A stretch of 64,000 bases of DNA, from positions 186,001 through 250,000 of the forward strand of contig NZ_QGGP01000003.1 in the NCBI RefSeq assembly GCF_003148645.1. Reading direction: 5' to 3'. Source of the DNA: Xanthomarina spongicola. Its GTDB lineage: Bacteria; Bacteroidota; Bacteroidia; Flavobacteriales; Flavobacteriaceae. A model generated the notes under the pieces. That model searched no databases. It was not told where the DNA came from and was given only the letters and a program-made list of their open reading frames with translations. A program made the translations under genes and the position numbers. Positions 1 to 9,179 of this stretch are shown here, piece after piece; positions within the stretch are counted from its first letter, which is position 1; each line of letters starts with the position of its first letter.

Positions 1-1029
1 AATGGGACAGATGAAGTAAATTCAACCACTTTAGATTATATAGCTATGTCTTTCCCAATTGGTAAATTTGGGCTTGGGCTTGGGCTTATTCCCTATACTT
101 CGGTTGGTTATAAACTAGAAACTTTAAATGATGATAGCGAACTCTACAGTCAATTTAGAGGAAAAGGTGGTGTAAATAAAGCTTATACGTCTTTAGGATA
201 TTTAGTAAACAATAAATTAAGCTTAGGTGTTGATTTTGGTTTTAACTTTGGTAATATTAAAAATAATACTATTCAGTATGTTTATACAAACGAAGGTGAT
301 TTAGCTCAATACCAAACTAGAGAAGATAATAATTCAGATTTAGCAGGTATAACATTAAATTTTGGAGCTATTTACAAAACAGTTTTAGCAAATGGTTTTG
401 AATTAACGTCAAGTTTAACTTATAGACCAAAAACGAATCTTACTTCTAAAAACTCAAGAACTTTCAACACAATTACAATTAATGCTTCTAATGGAGACGA
501 GTATGTTGTTAATTCAATAGAAGCAGATCTTGCTGCACAAAATTTAAAACAAACAGAGTTAGCTCTTCCAGCAAAACTTTCAGTTGGCACAGGAATAGGC
601 CAGCCTAACAGATGGTTTGTAGGATTAGAATATACGTTGTTAAATACAAGTCAATTTAAAAACGTTTTATACGAATCAAGCGATTCTGCAGGAAATGTAA
701 AATATACAAATGCATCTTCTTTTTCACTAGGTGGATTTTTTATACCAGATTATAATTCTTTTTCAAGCTATTTAAAAAGAGTTGTTTATAGAGCAGGAAT
801 AAGGTTCGAAGAAACTGGGTTAAATATTAATGACGAAGCTATAAATGAGTTTGGCATATCTTTTGGAGTAGGTTTACCAATAGGGAACGCATTCTCTAAT
901 GCAAATTTTGGAGTAGAGTTTGGAAAAAAAGGAACAACCAATCAAAATCTTATTCAAGAGAATTTTATAAAATTCCAACTTAGTTTGTCATTTAATGATA
1001 GATGGTTCCAAAAAAGAAAATTTAATTAA
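1..1029 (+). CDS. Outer membrane beta-barrel protein, 5' end cut by window
   Basis: The reading frame is open to base 1, so the true start lies upstream and the first ATG at 46 is probably internal. The visible 342 residues are rich in alternating hydrophobic and polar segments with Gly, Asn and Tyr/Phe, and end in a run of short strands closing near the C-terminus (a phenylalanine just before the basic tail), as in outer membrane barrels. It may resemble the OmpP1/FadL transporter group, but I see no diagnostic motif for that. It is followed after 17 bp by a TPR protein and then lptC, on the same strand, which suggests an envelope operon. The barrel nature is inferred from composition; the ligand is unknown. 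Confidence 0.7.
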   Translation, partial: NGTDEVNSTTLDYIAMSFPIGKFGLGLGLIPYTSVGYKLETLNDDSELYSQFRGKGGVNKAYTSLGYLVNNKLSLGVDFGFNFGNIKNNTIQYVYTNEGDLAQYQTREDNNSDLAGITLNFGAIYKTVLANGFELTSSLTYRPKTNLTSKNSRTFNTITINASNGDEYVVNSIEADLAAQNLKQTELALPAKLSVGTGIGQPNRWFVGLEYTLLNTSQFKNVLYESSDSAGNVKYTNASSFSLGGFFIPDYNSFSSYLKRVVYRAGIRFEETGLNINDEAINEFGISFGVGLPIGNAFSNANFGVEFGKKGTTNQNLIQENFIKFQLSLSFNDRWFQKRKFN

Positions 1030-1046
1030 ACAATAAACTTGATATT

Positions 1047-2429
1047 ATGAAAACAAAGATTACATTATTAGCTCTTATGCTGTTTTTAGGATTCAATGTT
1101 GTTAACGCACAACAAGACGAAGAATGTATGACTAATTTGTCTATATTCTCTGAATATGCAAAAGCAAAAAATTATGATGCTGCATTTGATACTTGGATGA
1201 AAGTTAGAACTAAATGTCCACAATTAAACAGAGCTATATATACTTATGGTGAGGATATTTTAGATTATAAAATTGAGAATACTACTGGGTCCGAAAAAGT
1301 TGCTTACTTAAACGATTTAATGAAACTATGGGAAGAGCGTAGTCAACATTTTGCTAGTAAAACTCCAACAGGTGAGTATGCTGCAAAAGCTTGTCAGTTA
1401 ATGTATGATAATAAAGAGTTGTTAAAGAAAACAGATGGAGAATTATATGCGTGTTTTGATGCAGCTTATAAATCAGATCCAGATACTTTTACTAATCCTA
1501 AATCTCTTTATACTTATTTTTCATTAATGGTAGATTTATATGATGCTGGAGAAAAATCTGCTTCAGAATTGTTTAATAAATATGATGATGTTGTAGAAAA
1601 AGTAGAACAAGAAGTAGGTAACTATTCTGAAAGTTTAAATGCGCTTATTGAAAAAGAAGATGCAGGTACAGCATTAACTAGTAAAGAGAAAAGTTATAAA
1701 AAATATTATGAAAGTTATTTAAAGGCTTACGATCAAATAGCCGGAAGTATTGATAGTAAATTAGGTTCAAGAGCTAATTGTGAAAACCTAATTCCATTAT
1801 ATACTAAAGATTTTGAAGCAAATAAATCAAATGCTGTTTGGTTACAAAGAGCTGCAGGTAATATGTCTGCTAAAGAATGTACAGACGATCCGTTATTCTT
1901 TAAATTAGTAAATGCATATCATAATTTAAGTCCTTCAGCTAATTCAGCTTATTACTTAGGAATCTTAAAAGACAAAGAAGGGAAAACTTCTGAAGCTATT
2001 AAGTTTTACGAACAAGCAATTAGTTTAGAATCTGATAGTTTCAAGAAAGCGAAGCTTTATGAAAAAATTGGAGATAAATTAAAAGCGAAAGGAAGTTATG
2101 GGCCTGCTAGAGGTTACTTTAGAAATGCTTTAAAGTTCAATCCATCAAATGGAAGACCACATTTAAAAATTGCAGATATGTATAATAGAAGCGCAAATAA
2201 CTGTGGAGATACAAACTTTAATAAAAGAGCTGTATTTTGGTTAGCAGCAGACGAAGCTGAAAAAGCAGGACGTGTAGATCCAACTTTAACAAGTGCAGCA
2301 GCGCAATCGGCAGCTAGTTATAGAGCTAAAGCGCCACAAAAATCTGAGATTTTTAGCGAAGGTAATGCTGGGCAAAAAATCAATATTGGATGTTGGATTG
2401 GAGCTAGTGTTACAGTACCTAGTTTATAA
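1047..2429 (+). CDS. Secreted TPR-repeat protein
   Basis: This 460-residue protein starts with a Sec signal peptide (hydrophobic stretch at residues 5-21 ending in an NAQQ cleavage-like site). Helical repeats of TPR character follow. The clearest are at roughly residues 290-380, with a typical small/aromatic pattern and an AIKFYEQAISL segment, followed by an ARGYFRNALKFNPSN segment. It is expected in the periplasm or bound to the outer membrane as a protein-protein scaffold. Its stop codon TAA shares one base with the ATG of lptC, so the two are probably co-transcribed. Such TPR proteins next to lptC and an outer membrane barrel gene occur in Flavobacteriaceae; no specific partner is known to me. 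Confidence 0.8.
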   Translation: MKTKITLLALMLFLGFNVVNAQQDEECMTNLSIFSEYAKAKNYDAAFDTWMKVRTKCPQLNRAIYTYGEDILDYKIENTTGSEKVAYLNDLMKLWEERSQHFASKTPTGEYAAKACQLMYDNKELLKKTDGELYACFDAAYKSDPDTFTNPKSLYTYFSLMVDLYDAGEKSASELFNKYDDVVEKVEQEVGNYSESLNALIEKEDAGTALTSKEKSYKKYYESYLKAYDQIAGSIDSKLGSRANCENLIPLYTKDFEANKSNAVWLQRAAGNMSAKECTDDPLFFKLVNAYHNLSPSANSAYYLGILKDKEGKTSEAIKFYEQAISLESDSFKKAKLYEKIGDKLKAKGSYGPARGYFRNALKFNPSNGRPHLKIADMYNRSANNCGDTNFNKRAVFWLAADEAEKAGRVDPTLTSAAAQSAASYRAKAPQKSEIFSEGNAGQKINIGCWIGASVTVPSL

Positions 2430-2983
2430 TGATTAAAACATTTTTACATAAAACTAATTACATAGTCACAGCAATTGCTGTGACTATGTTTTTTTCATGT
2501 AAAAACAACTTCGAAGAAGTTAAAAAAATAGGTATATCAGAAAACGAACCTATTGGTGTTGCAGAACATATAGATTTAAAATACACAGATTCTGGTCGTG
2601 TAACTGCCAATTTAAAAAGCCCTAAAATGTTAGATTATTCTAATAGAAATTTTGTTTTTAACGAATTTCCAGATGGCATAGATTTAGATTTATTCGACGA
2701 GCAAAACCAAAAAAGTAATGTCATTGCAGATTATGCCATTGTTTACGACAAAACAGGAATTATAGATTTACAAGGCAATGTGGTGCTTTCTTCAACAAAT
2801 AAAGACACCTTATTTGCAGAACAACTTTACTACGACCAAAACAGAGAATGGCTTTTTACCAACAAACCTGTAACCTTTAGAACAGGCCAAGATGTTATAA
2901 ATGGTAAAGGTTTCGATTCCGATGTAAAATTTACAAAAGCTGAAGTTTTAGAAATTGATGGTATCATTACACTTGACGAATAA
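2429..2983 (+). CDS. lptC: LPS export protein LptC (lipoprotein form)
   Basis: LptC links the LptB2FG transporter to the periplasmic LptA bridge that carries lipopolysaccharide to the outer membrane. The 184-residue protein has a hydrophobic N-terminus with a lipobox (FFSC, Cys at residue 24), so unlike the E. coli membrane-anchored form it is predicted to be a lipoprotein. The rest shows the OstA/LptC beta-rich pattern, including repeated strands around residues 90-150 (IVYDKTGIIDLQGNVVL and VTFRTGQDVINGKGF). The start ATG overlaps the TPR stop by one base. A perfect palindrome followed by seven Ts lies inside its signal-peptide codons (see the terminator entry), which could limit its expression. 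Confidence 0.88.
   Translation: MIKTFLHKTNYIVTAIAVTMFFSCKNNFEEVKKIGISENEPIGVAEHIDLKYTDSGRVTANLKSPKMLDYSNRNFVFNEFPDGIDLDLFDEQNQKSNVIADYAIVYDKTGIIDLQGNVVLSSTNKDTLFAEQLYYDQNREWLFTNKPVTFRTGQDVINGKGFDSDVKFTKAEVLEIDGIITLDE
2460..2495 (+). terminator. Terminator-like perfect palindrome inside the lptC start
   Basis: Bases 2460-2489 form a perfect 30-bp palindrome that can fold as a 13-bp stem with an AATT loop, followed by a T-tract (2489-2495). This is the same layout, including the AATT loop, as the clear intergenic terminator at 45921-45951. It begins 30 bases after the TPR gene stop but lies within codons 11-23 of lptC. It could end most transcripts of the upstream genes and attenuate lptC. Structure seen in the sequence; function inferred. 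Confidence 0.6.
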
Positions 2984-3021
2984 TTCAGTATCTTTACACA
3001 ATCATTTTTTAAACGATTCAA

Positions 3022-3216
3022 ATGAAAATATTTAAGTTTTTTCAATATGCCTATTTGCTGTTTGCAATTATCTTCTTGTATGATGTTATTTCAAAATATA
3101 TAGAATCTAGTACTATAGAATATACGTCTTTATTATTAGCAGGAGCAGCAGTTTTTATGTTTTTCTTTAGAAAGAGATTCAACAAAAAATTCGAAAATAA
3201 AGGAGATAATAAATAA
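3022..3216 (+). CDS. Small membrane protein, unknown function
   Basis: A 64-residue protein with two predicted membrane segments (about residues 8-24 and 35-50) and a basic C-terminal tail. I do not recognise a named family. It sits 38 bp after lptC and its TAA stop shares one base with the ATG of the next gene, so it is very likely a real translated gene coupled to the CNNM/CorC-type protein. Its location in an envelope gene cluster suggests a helper role at the inner membrane, but nothing in the sequence shows a mechanism. Confidence 0.7.
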   Translation: MKIFKFFQYAYLLFAIIFLYDVISKYIESSTIEYTSLLLAGAAVFMFFFRKRFNKKFENKGDNK

Positions 3217-4505
3217 TGAACCCAGATGTCATTATTATTATAGTATCATTAATCTTGTCTGCTTTTTTCTCAGGAATGGAGATTGCTTATGTGTCTTCAA
3301 ATAAAATTCACATAGAAATAGAAAAAAAGCAACAAGGCATTCTTGCAAAAGTACTAACCAAATTAACTGTTAGGCCATCTAAATTTATAGCAACTATGCT
3401 TATTGGAAACAATATTGCATTGGTTATTTATGGATTTTTTATGGGAGATTTATTAGTAGATTGGTTTCATACGTTTCTTCCTTCAAGTTCTCACGTTATT
3501 AATTTTTTACTGGTAGATTTTAGTCTTTTAACTCAAACTATTATTTCTACAATTATTATTTTAATTACTGCAGAATTTTTACCAAAAGTATTTTTTCAAA
3601 TTTATGCTAATTCATTTCTAAAACTATTAGCAATTCCTGCTTATGTGTTTTATGTGTTTTTTACTTTTATTTCAGATTTTGTTATTTGGATTTCAGATTT
3701 TGTTCTTAAAAAATTCTTTAAAACCGAAGGAGACCAGATACAGTTAGTTTTTTCAAAAATAGAACTAGTCAATTATATTAGTGAACAAATGGAGTCTGTA
3801 GAAGAACATGACGATATAGATACCGAAATTCAAATTTTTCAAAATGCCCTAGAGTTTTCAGAAGTAAAAGCAAGAGAGGTTATGATACCTCGAACTGAAA
3901 TTACTGCTGTAGATGTTACCGAATCATCAAAAAATTTAAATGGACTTTTTACAGAAACTGGGTTTTCTAAAATTTTAATATATAAAGAAACTATAGATGA
4001 TATATTGGGATATGTCCATTCTTTCGAGCTTTTTAAAAAACCAAAAAACCTTAAATCCATCTTGGTTCCAGTAGAATTTGTTCCAGAAACGATGCTAATT
4101 AAAGACATTTTAAGTATTTTAATTAAGAAGCGAAAAAGTATGGCTGTAGTTTTAGACGAATATGGTGGGACGTCTGGTATTTTAACCGTTGAAGATATTG
4201 TTGAAGAGCTTTTTGGTGAAATTGAAGATGAACACGATACAATTGTTTTAACAGAAGAAAAACTTGAAGACGATTTATATAAGTTTTCAGCAAGGCTGGA
4301 GGTTGATTACCTAAACGAAACCTTTAAGATAAATCTACCAGAAAGCGAAAACTACGAAACACTTGGAGGCTTAATAGTCGATTATACTGAGGAAATTCCT
4401 CAACAAAACGAAATTGTTAAAATAGATAGATTTCTTTTTACAATTCTCGAAGTTTCTAATACTAAAATCGATTTAGTAGAACTTAAAATATTAGACTCCG
4501 ACTAA
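3216..4505 (+). CDS. CNNM/CorC-type hemolysin-family transporter
   Basis: The 429-residue protein has the three-part layout of the CNNM/HlyC-CorC family: an N-terminal DUF21 membrane domain (residues 1-165, about four hydrophobic segments), paired CBS domains (about 205-330, with the typical AREVMIPRTEITAVD start) and a C-terminal CorC_HlyC domain (about 345-425, with NYETLGGLIVDYTEEIP). The segment VVLDEYGGTSGILTVEDIVEE is the usual end of the second CBS domain. Members are linked to Mg2+/Co2+ movement; in Flavobacteria a paralogue is the gliding protein GldE, but gldD is not next door here, so I do not call this GldE. It is translationally coupled to the small protein upstream. Confidence 0.88.
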   Translation: MNPDVIIIIVSLILSAFFSGMEIAYVSSNKIHIEIEKKQQGILAKVLTKLTVRPSKFIATMLIGNNIALVIYGFFMGDLLVDWFHTFLPSSSHVINFLLVDFSLLTQTIISTIIILITAEFLPKVFFQIYANSFLKLLAIPAYVFYVFFTFISDFVIWISDFVLKKFFKTEGDQIQLVFSKIELVNYISEQMESVEEHDDIDTEIQIFQNALEFSEVKAREVMIPRTEITAVDVTESSKNLNGLFTETGFSKILIYKETIDDILGYVHSFELFKKPKNLKSILVPVEFVPETMLIKDILSILIKKRKSMAVVLDEYGGTSGILTVEDIVEELFGEIEDEHDTIVLTEEKLEDDLYKFSARLEVDYLNETFKINLPESENYETLGGLIVDYTEEIPQQNEIVKIDRFLFTILEVSNTKIDLVELKILDSD

Positions 4506-4605
4506 ATTCCTAACCTTAATAGAATTAATGCGTCATTCTACTTTTATTATTAAATAGAAAATGGTATTTTCGCGCACGATAATTTATAATTTATAGAAAT
4601 AAAAA

Positions 4606-6732
4606 ATGGCAGTTTTAAATAAAATTAGACAACGTGGACTCTTCTTAATCATTGTGATTGCGTTAGCGTTATTCTCTTTTGTAATTGGAGATTTGTTTAG
4701 AAATACAGATGCATTAGTAGGAAAATCTCAAAACATTGTAGCTACTATCAACGGAAAAGACATTTCTCGTGAAGACTTTTTAGGAAAAGTAGAAGCAGCA
4801 CAAAGACAGCTTGGGCCAAATGGAACCAACATGCAAGCAATGAACAGAGTTTGGGATCAAGAAGTAAGACAAGCTGTGTTAGAAACACAATTCGAAGAAC
4901 TTGGTCTAACTGTTGAGAAAGATCAAATGAGAGATTTGTTAAGAACTAACTTAGCAAATAGTCCAGAATTTCAAAATGAAGCTGGTCTTTTTGATGAAAA
5001 TAAATTAAACGAATACATCGCTAATTTAAAAGAAACATCTGCAGTTGCATATAAGCAATGGATAGATTACGAAAATAGTATTGCAGTAAACTCTTTACAA
5101 CAAGACTATTTTAATATGGTTAAAGCTGGTATGTCTGGAACTTTAGCTGAAGGGAAATTAGAGCATACATTAGAAAATGAGACTGTTGACATTAAGTACG
5201 TTCAAATTCCATATACTTCTATAGAAGATAGTACAGTTTCTGTTTCTAAATCTGAAATCTCTACTTATATAAATAAGCATAAAAAACAATACGAAGTTGA
5301 AGCAACAAGAGACCTTCAATATGTAGAATTTAAAGAGGTTGCTACTGTTGAAGACGAGAATAACATTAAACAAGACTTAGTTAATTTGTTAAATGACCAA
5401 GTGGTTTATAACGAGGTAACTAAAAATAACGATACTGTTAAAGGTTTTGCGCATGTAAAGAATAATAAGACTTTTATCAATTCGAATTCAGATATTAAAT
5501 TTGAAGATCGTTTTGTATTTAAATCGGCTTTACCAGCTGCAATAGCTGACACAATTTTTAAAATGAATGTTGGTGAGGTATATGGTCCTTATAAAGACGG
5601 AACTCACTTTAAATTATCTAAAGTGGTTGCCGTTGTTCAAATGCCAGACTCTGTTAAAGCAAGACATATATTAATTCCTTATGTTGGAGCTGCAAGTGCT
5701 CAACCTGAAGTTACTCAAACCGAAGATCAAGCTAAAAAAACAGCAGATAGTTTATTAACTATTTTAAAATCAGATAAATCTAGATTTCCAGAATTTGTAA
5801 CAACTTACTCTTCAGACCAAGGAAGTATTGAAAAGGGAGGTAGTTATGATTACTTTACTTACCCAACAATGGTAGAAGAATTTAGAGATTTTGTTTTCGA
5901 AAATAATGTAGGAGATATGGATGTTGTAAAAACCATGTTTGGTTTTCACATTATAGAAATCGAAGGTCAAAAAAATCCACAACGTGCTATAAAAGTTGGG
6001 ACTATTGCTAGAATTATTGAGCCTTCTGAAGCAACCATTAATCAAGTATTTAGAGATGCTTCAAATTTTGAAATAGCAATCGATAAAGGAGATTTTCAAG
6101 AAGCTTCTAAAGAAAAAGATTATGTTGTACGTCCTGTAAATGGCGTTAAAGCTTTAGACGAAAATATACCTGGATTAAGTAACCAAAGATCTATTGTTCG
6201 TTGGGCATTTGAAGAAAACACAGAAGTAGGTGATACTAAACGTTTCAATTTAAATGGAGGTTACGCAATTGTACAAATTACAGCAAAATTTGCTGAAGGT
6301 TTAATGAATACAGAACAAGCATCTGTTACTGCATTGCCAGCAATTAGAAAGGAAAAGAAAGCTAAATTAATAAAAGACAGAATCTCTGCAACAACTTTAG
6401 AAGATGTAGCAGCTGCTGAAGGACAAACAGTAAAAACATCTCTAGCAATTAACATGAAAAACCCAACTATTTCAGGAGCTGGAAAAGAAGGTGTTGTTGT
6501 TGGAACTGCTTTTGGATTAAATGAAGGTGAAACTTCTAAATTAATTGAAGGTGAAAAAGGCGTTTACATGGTTCAAGTTACTAAAAAGACACCAGCTGCA
6601 GAATTAGATAACTATCAAGGTTTTGCTAACCAGGTTGGTACAGCTAAAATAAGCAATGTAAATACAAATCTATATAATGCATTAAAAGAGGCTTCAGAGA
6701 TTGAAGACAATAGAGCTAATACAGTTCAATAA
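4606..6732 (+). CDS. PpiD/SurA-like periplasmic peptidyl-prolyl isomerase
   Basis: A 708-residue chaperone anchored by one N-terminal membrane segment (residues 13-30). A SurA_N-like helical region follows (about 40-190), then a parvulin-type rotamase domain beginning near residue 350 with VKARHILIPYVG and ending with the GFHIIEI strand near 450. A second degenerate repeat precedes the C-terminus. This is the architecture of PpiD, which assists folding of outer membrane and secreted proteins at the periplasmic face. It follows the CNNM gene by 100 bp and closes the envelope gene run; a strong bidirectional terminator lies directly after it. Confidence 0.9.
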   Translation: MAVLNKIRQRGLFLIIVIALALFSFVIGDLFRNTDALVGKSQNIVATINGKDISREDFLGKVEAAQRQLGPNGTNMQAMNRVWDQEVRQAVLETQFEELGLTVEKDQMRDLLRTNLANSPEFQNEAGLFDENKLNEYIANLKETSAVAYKQWIDYENSIAVNSLQQDYFNMVKAGMSGTLAEGKLEHTLENETVDIKYVQIPYTSIEDSTVSVSKSEISTYINKHKKQYEVEATRDLQYVEFKEVATVEDENNIKQDLVNLLNDQVVYNEVTKNNDTVKGFAHVKNNKTFINSNSDIKFEDRFVFKSALPAAIADTIFKMNVGEVYGPYKDGTHFKLSKVVAVVQMPDSVKARHILIPYVGAASAQPEVTQTEDQAKKTADSLLTILKSDKSRFPEFVTTYSSDQGSIEKGGSYDYFTYPTMVEEFRDFVFENNVGDMDVVKTMFGFHIIEIEGQKNPQRAIKVGTIARIIEPSEATINQVFRDASNFEIAIDKGDFQEASKEKDYVVRPVNGVKALDENIPGLSNQRSIVRWAFEENTEVGDTKRFNLNGGYAIVQITAKFAEGLMNTEQASVTALPAIRKEKKAKLIKDRISATTLEDVAAAEGQTVKTSLAINMKNPTISGAGKEGVVVGTAFGLNEGETSKLIEGEKGVYMVQVTKKTPAAELDNYQGFANQVGTAKISNVNTNLYNALKEASEIEDNRANTVQ

Positions 6733-6750
6733 GCATTTAAGTATATTTAT

Positions 6751-6786
6751 AAAAAAAGCTTCACAAAATATGTGAAGCTTTTTTTT
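6751..6786. terminator. Bidirectional intrinsic terminator
   Basis: A 15-bp perfect stem (6751-6765 with 6771-6785) with an AAATA loop is flanked by an A-run on one side and a T-run on the other, so it can act on both strands. It separates the convergent ppiD-like and GHMP kinase genes; the kinase stop codon lies within it. Confidence 0.9.
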
Positions 6787-7705
6787 ATTTTATCATTTTG
6801 GAATAAGGAATAATAGTCCGATAACCTTTAGAATTAAAATAGTCTTTCGGATTTTCTTTAGAAGTAACCAATACAAAATCGCCTCCCCAAGCTCCAAGAC
6901 TTTTTATTGAACCATTAAAATCTGCAAACAATTTTTCTTTTACAGGAACTTGCTTAATAATGCTAGCAATAATGTTTTCGTGTTTATTTATTAGCATTTC
7001 AAATTCAGAAATTTTTGAGCAATTAATAAGTTTTAACGTTATGTCACTTATCTCTTTTATTGCTTCAGTTTTATTTAATGTACTGGCTTTGTAATGTGTA
7101 ATGCCATCTCTACTATTTTGTTTTTTGTTTAGATAAACAAAATAAAGCGACTCTTTAAAAGGTGGATTAAAATCAACTTTTTCAACACTCCTTTTGTTTT
7201 TATTAAATAATTTATAGGTTATTGGAAAATTATATTGAGCACAAGCAATATCGTAACCAGAACCACCAAAAGTTAGTTCTAGTAATTTGTAAGCATCTAC
7301 CTTAGACCAATTGGCAATGTTATTTATAAGAGTAGATGAAGAACCCAAACCCCAATTCTGTGGAAAGTCGAGCTTGCTAGTAACTTCAAAACCTAAATGA
7401 CTATTTAAAAATTCTGGATTTAGCTTTTTAGCTTCTTGAAGTATTCTCAACAGACGCTTTTCTTTGTCGTTGTCATTGCGAGGAGTAAGCGACGCAGTAA
7501 TCTTATTATTTTTAATATCAAATTCACTTTCAAACCAAACATGATTCTCAAAATCTAAACTCTTCCATGTTATCTTCGGTTTATCAATAGAAGTAACTTC
7601 TAAAAATTGCCCATAACTTGTTGGTATAGCTAAAGATAAAGCACCATCAAGAACCACATATTCTCCAGTGAGCAATAATTTTCCGTTACTATAGAATTCT
7701 TTCAC
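6785..7705 (-). CDS. GYDIA-family GHMP kinase (mevalonate pathway type)
   Basis: A 306-residue small-molecule kinase of the GHMP superfamily. It shows the N-terminal GEYVVLDGA motif, the ATP-binding segment NWGLGSSSTL (around residue 117) and the SGYDIACAQ motif (about 150) that names the Bacteroidota GYDIA family. It follows class II HMG-CoA reductase with a 2-bp gap, which points to phosphorylation of a mevalonate-pathway intermediate; the exact substrate is not known to me. Odd feature: residues 68-79 (KITASLTPRNDN) are encoded by a copy of a dispersed repeat normally found between genes, suggesting an in-frame insertion that the enzyme tolerates. Confidence 0.88.
   Translation of the reverse strand: MKEFYSNGKLLLTGEYVVLDGALSLAIPTSYGQFLEVTSIDKPKITWKSLDFENHVWFESEFDIKNNKITASLTPRNDNDKEKRLLRILQEAKKLNPEFLNSHLGFEVTSKLDFPQNWGLGSSSTLINNIANWSKVDAYKLLELTFGGSGYDIACAQYNFPITYKLFNKNKRSVEKVDFNPPFKESLYFVYLNKKQNSRDGITHYKASTLNKTEAIKEISDITLKLINCSKISEFEMLINKHENIIASIIKQVPVKEKLFADFNGSIKSLGAWGGDFVLVTSKENPKDYFNSKGYRTIIPYSKMIK
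7471..7504. repeat. Dispersed palindromic-type repeat inside a gene
   Basis: This stretch has the layout TGTCATTGCGAGG...CGACGCAGTAATCTT, a widely seen bacterial dispersed repeat type with a GTCAT...AATCT frame. It lies wholly inside the GHMP kinase gene and keeps the reading frame, adding about 12 residues between two beta-strand-like segments. Two relatives lie at 31753-31781 and 41509-41537, both between genes. Confidence 0.75.
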
Positions 7706-7707
7706 TT

Positions 7708-9030
7708 TTATTTATTTACTCTTAATTTTTTAATGGCATCCACAACAGAACTATGTGTAGCAGTATGTGTTTTAAAATAATCTATCAATGTCTTTTTTTC
7801 ATCATCAGTTGCATCAAACTGATTAAGTATATTCATTAAGTGCATTTTCATGTGTCCTTCTTGAATTCCGGTGGTTGTTAAAGAGCGTAAGGCAGCAAAA
7901 TTCTGAGCCAAACCTGCAACAGCAACTACTTGCATGAGTTCTTTTGCAGTAGGATTATGTAATAACTCTAAAGCTAGTTTTACCAATGGATGTAAGCTGG
8001 TTAAGCCACCAACTGTTCCAAGAGCTAAAGGTATTTCAATCCAAAAATAAAATCTATCGTTTTCAATTTTAGCATGAGTTAAACTACTATAACTACCATT
8101 TCTGGATGCATAAGCATGAACACCAGCTTCAACTGCTCTAAAGTCGTTTCCAGTTGCAAGAACAACAGCATCAATACCATTCATAATGCCTTTGTTATGT
8201 GTTACTGCTCTATATGGCTCTATTTCTGCAATTCTAACGGCTTGAATAAATTTCTTTGCAAATTCTTCAGGATTTATGGATGGGTTTTCAGTTAAATCCT
8301 TAACAGGACAACTAACTTCTGCACGAACTAAACAATCTGGAACATAATTTGAAAGGATGCTCATAACAATATCAATAGTCTTCTCATTTTCAGAAAAACC
8401 ATCATAATTTAGAGCTTCTTCTCTAAAGGTTTTGGCAAATTGCTCTAAACAAGAATTAATGAAATTAGCTCCCATGGCATCAAGCGTTTCAAAAGTTGCA
8501 TGAAGCTGAAAATAACCTTCAATGCTTTCTGTCTTATCACGAAGCTCAATATCTAGAATGCCACCACCACGTTTTTCCATATTTTTAGTAATATGTTTTG
8601 TGGCTTGAATAAGTTTGGGTTTAACAATTTTAAAATAAGTATTTAAAGTATTATAATTGCCATGAAACATAAAATGGACTTGACCAATTTTGGTTGTTGA
8701 TAACACTTCTGTTTTAAAACCACCTCTATCTAACCAGAACTTTGCAGCTTTACTAGCTGCTGCAACTACCGAACTTTCTTCAATTGCCATTGGAATAGCA
8801 TACATTTCTCCATTAATTAAGAAATTAGGAGCAACACCAAATGGCAAATAATAATTGGTAATGGTGTTTTCTATAAATTCGTCGTGTAATTGTTGTAGCT
8901 TAATATTAGTATTCCAATACTGTTTTATAATATGTTTAGCTTCAGCATTTTTCGAGAAATATGTTTCTACAATCCAATCAATTTTACTGGATTTTGATAA
9001 TTTGGAAAAGCCTGAAATAGTTTTACTCAT
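7708..9030 (-). CDS. mvaA: Hydroxymethylglutaryl-CoA reductase, class II
   Basis: The enzyme reduces HMG-CoA to mevalonate, the committed step of the mevalonate route to isoprenoids. The 440-residue length and the N-terminal GFSKLSKSSKIDWI pattern fit the class II (degradative-type, usually NADH-using) group. Recognisable motifs are the ENTITNYYLPFGVAPNFLING substrate segment, DAMGANFINSCLEQ (about residue 183) for cofactor binding, the THNKGIMNGIDAV segment with the catalytic Lys, and a late QEGHMKMHL with the catalytic His. It is the first gene of a two-gene operon with the GHMP kinase. A -7-like box lies 20 bp upstream. Confidence 0.93.
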   Translation of the reverse strand: MSKTISGFSKLSKSSKIDWIVETYFSKNAEAKHIIKQYWNTNIKLQQLHDEFIENTITNYYLPFGVAPNFLINGEMYAIPMAIEESSVVAAASKAAKFWLDRGGFKTEVLSTTKIGQVHFMFHGNYNTLNTYFKIVKPKLIQATKHITKNMEKRGGGILDIELRDKTESIEGYFQLHATFETLDAMGANFINSCLEQFAKTFREEALNYDGFSENEKTIDIVMSILSNYVPDCLVRAEVSCPVKDLTENPSINPEEFAKKFIQAVRIAEIEPYRAVTHNKGIMNGIDAVVLATGNDFRAVEAGVHAYASRNGSYSSLTHAKIENDRFYFWIEIPLALGTVGGLTSLHPLVKLALELLHNPTAKELMQVVAVAGLAQNFAALRSLTTTGIQEGHMKMHLMNILNQFDATDDEKKTLIDYFKTHTATHSSVVDAIKKLRVNK

Positions 9031-9049
9031 GAAAATAACATTGAAAACA

Positions 9050-9057
9050 CAAAGATA
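9050..9057 (-). promoter_or_regulatory. Bacteroidota -7 promoter element for mvaA
   Basis: On the minus strand this reads TATCTTTG, a full match to the TAnnTTTG -7 consensus, 20 bp before the start codon. No clear -33 TTTG lies 19 bp further out, so confidence is modest. A 10-bp perfect palindrome (9064-9073) lies between the expected -7 and -33 positions. Confidence 0.45.
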
Positions 9058-9179
9058 ATGTACTTAGTACTAATATTGTTTGAGTTAAGATACAAAAGCC
9101 TATTTAACTGTTAATATTTACTGTTTTTTGCTTATTTTTTAGTAAACTTGACATTATTTTATATTAAAAAAATATTTTA

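Noticed and set aside
3216-4505. Identification of the CNNM/CorC-type gene as gldE
   Set aside because: The fold agrees, but gldD is not adjacent and the gene lies in an lptC/ppiD context.
9064-9073. 10-bp palindrome TTAGTACTAA between mvaA and dipeptidyl peptidase IV
   Set aside because: Too short and AT-rich to call an operator, although its place near the mvaA -7 box is suggestive.
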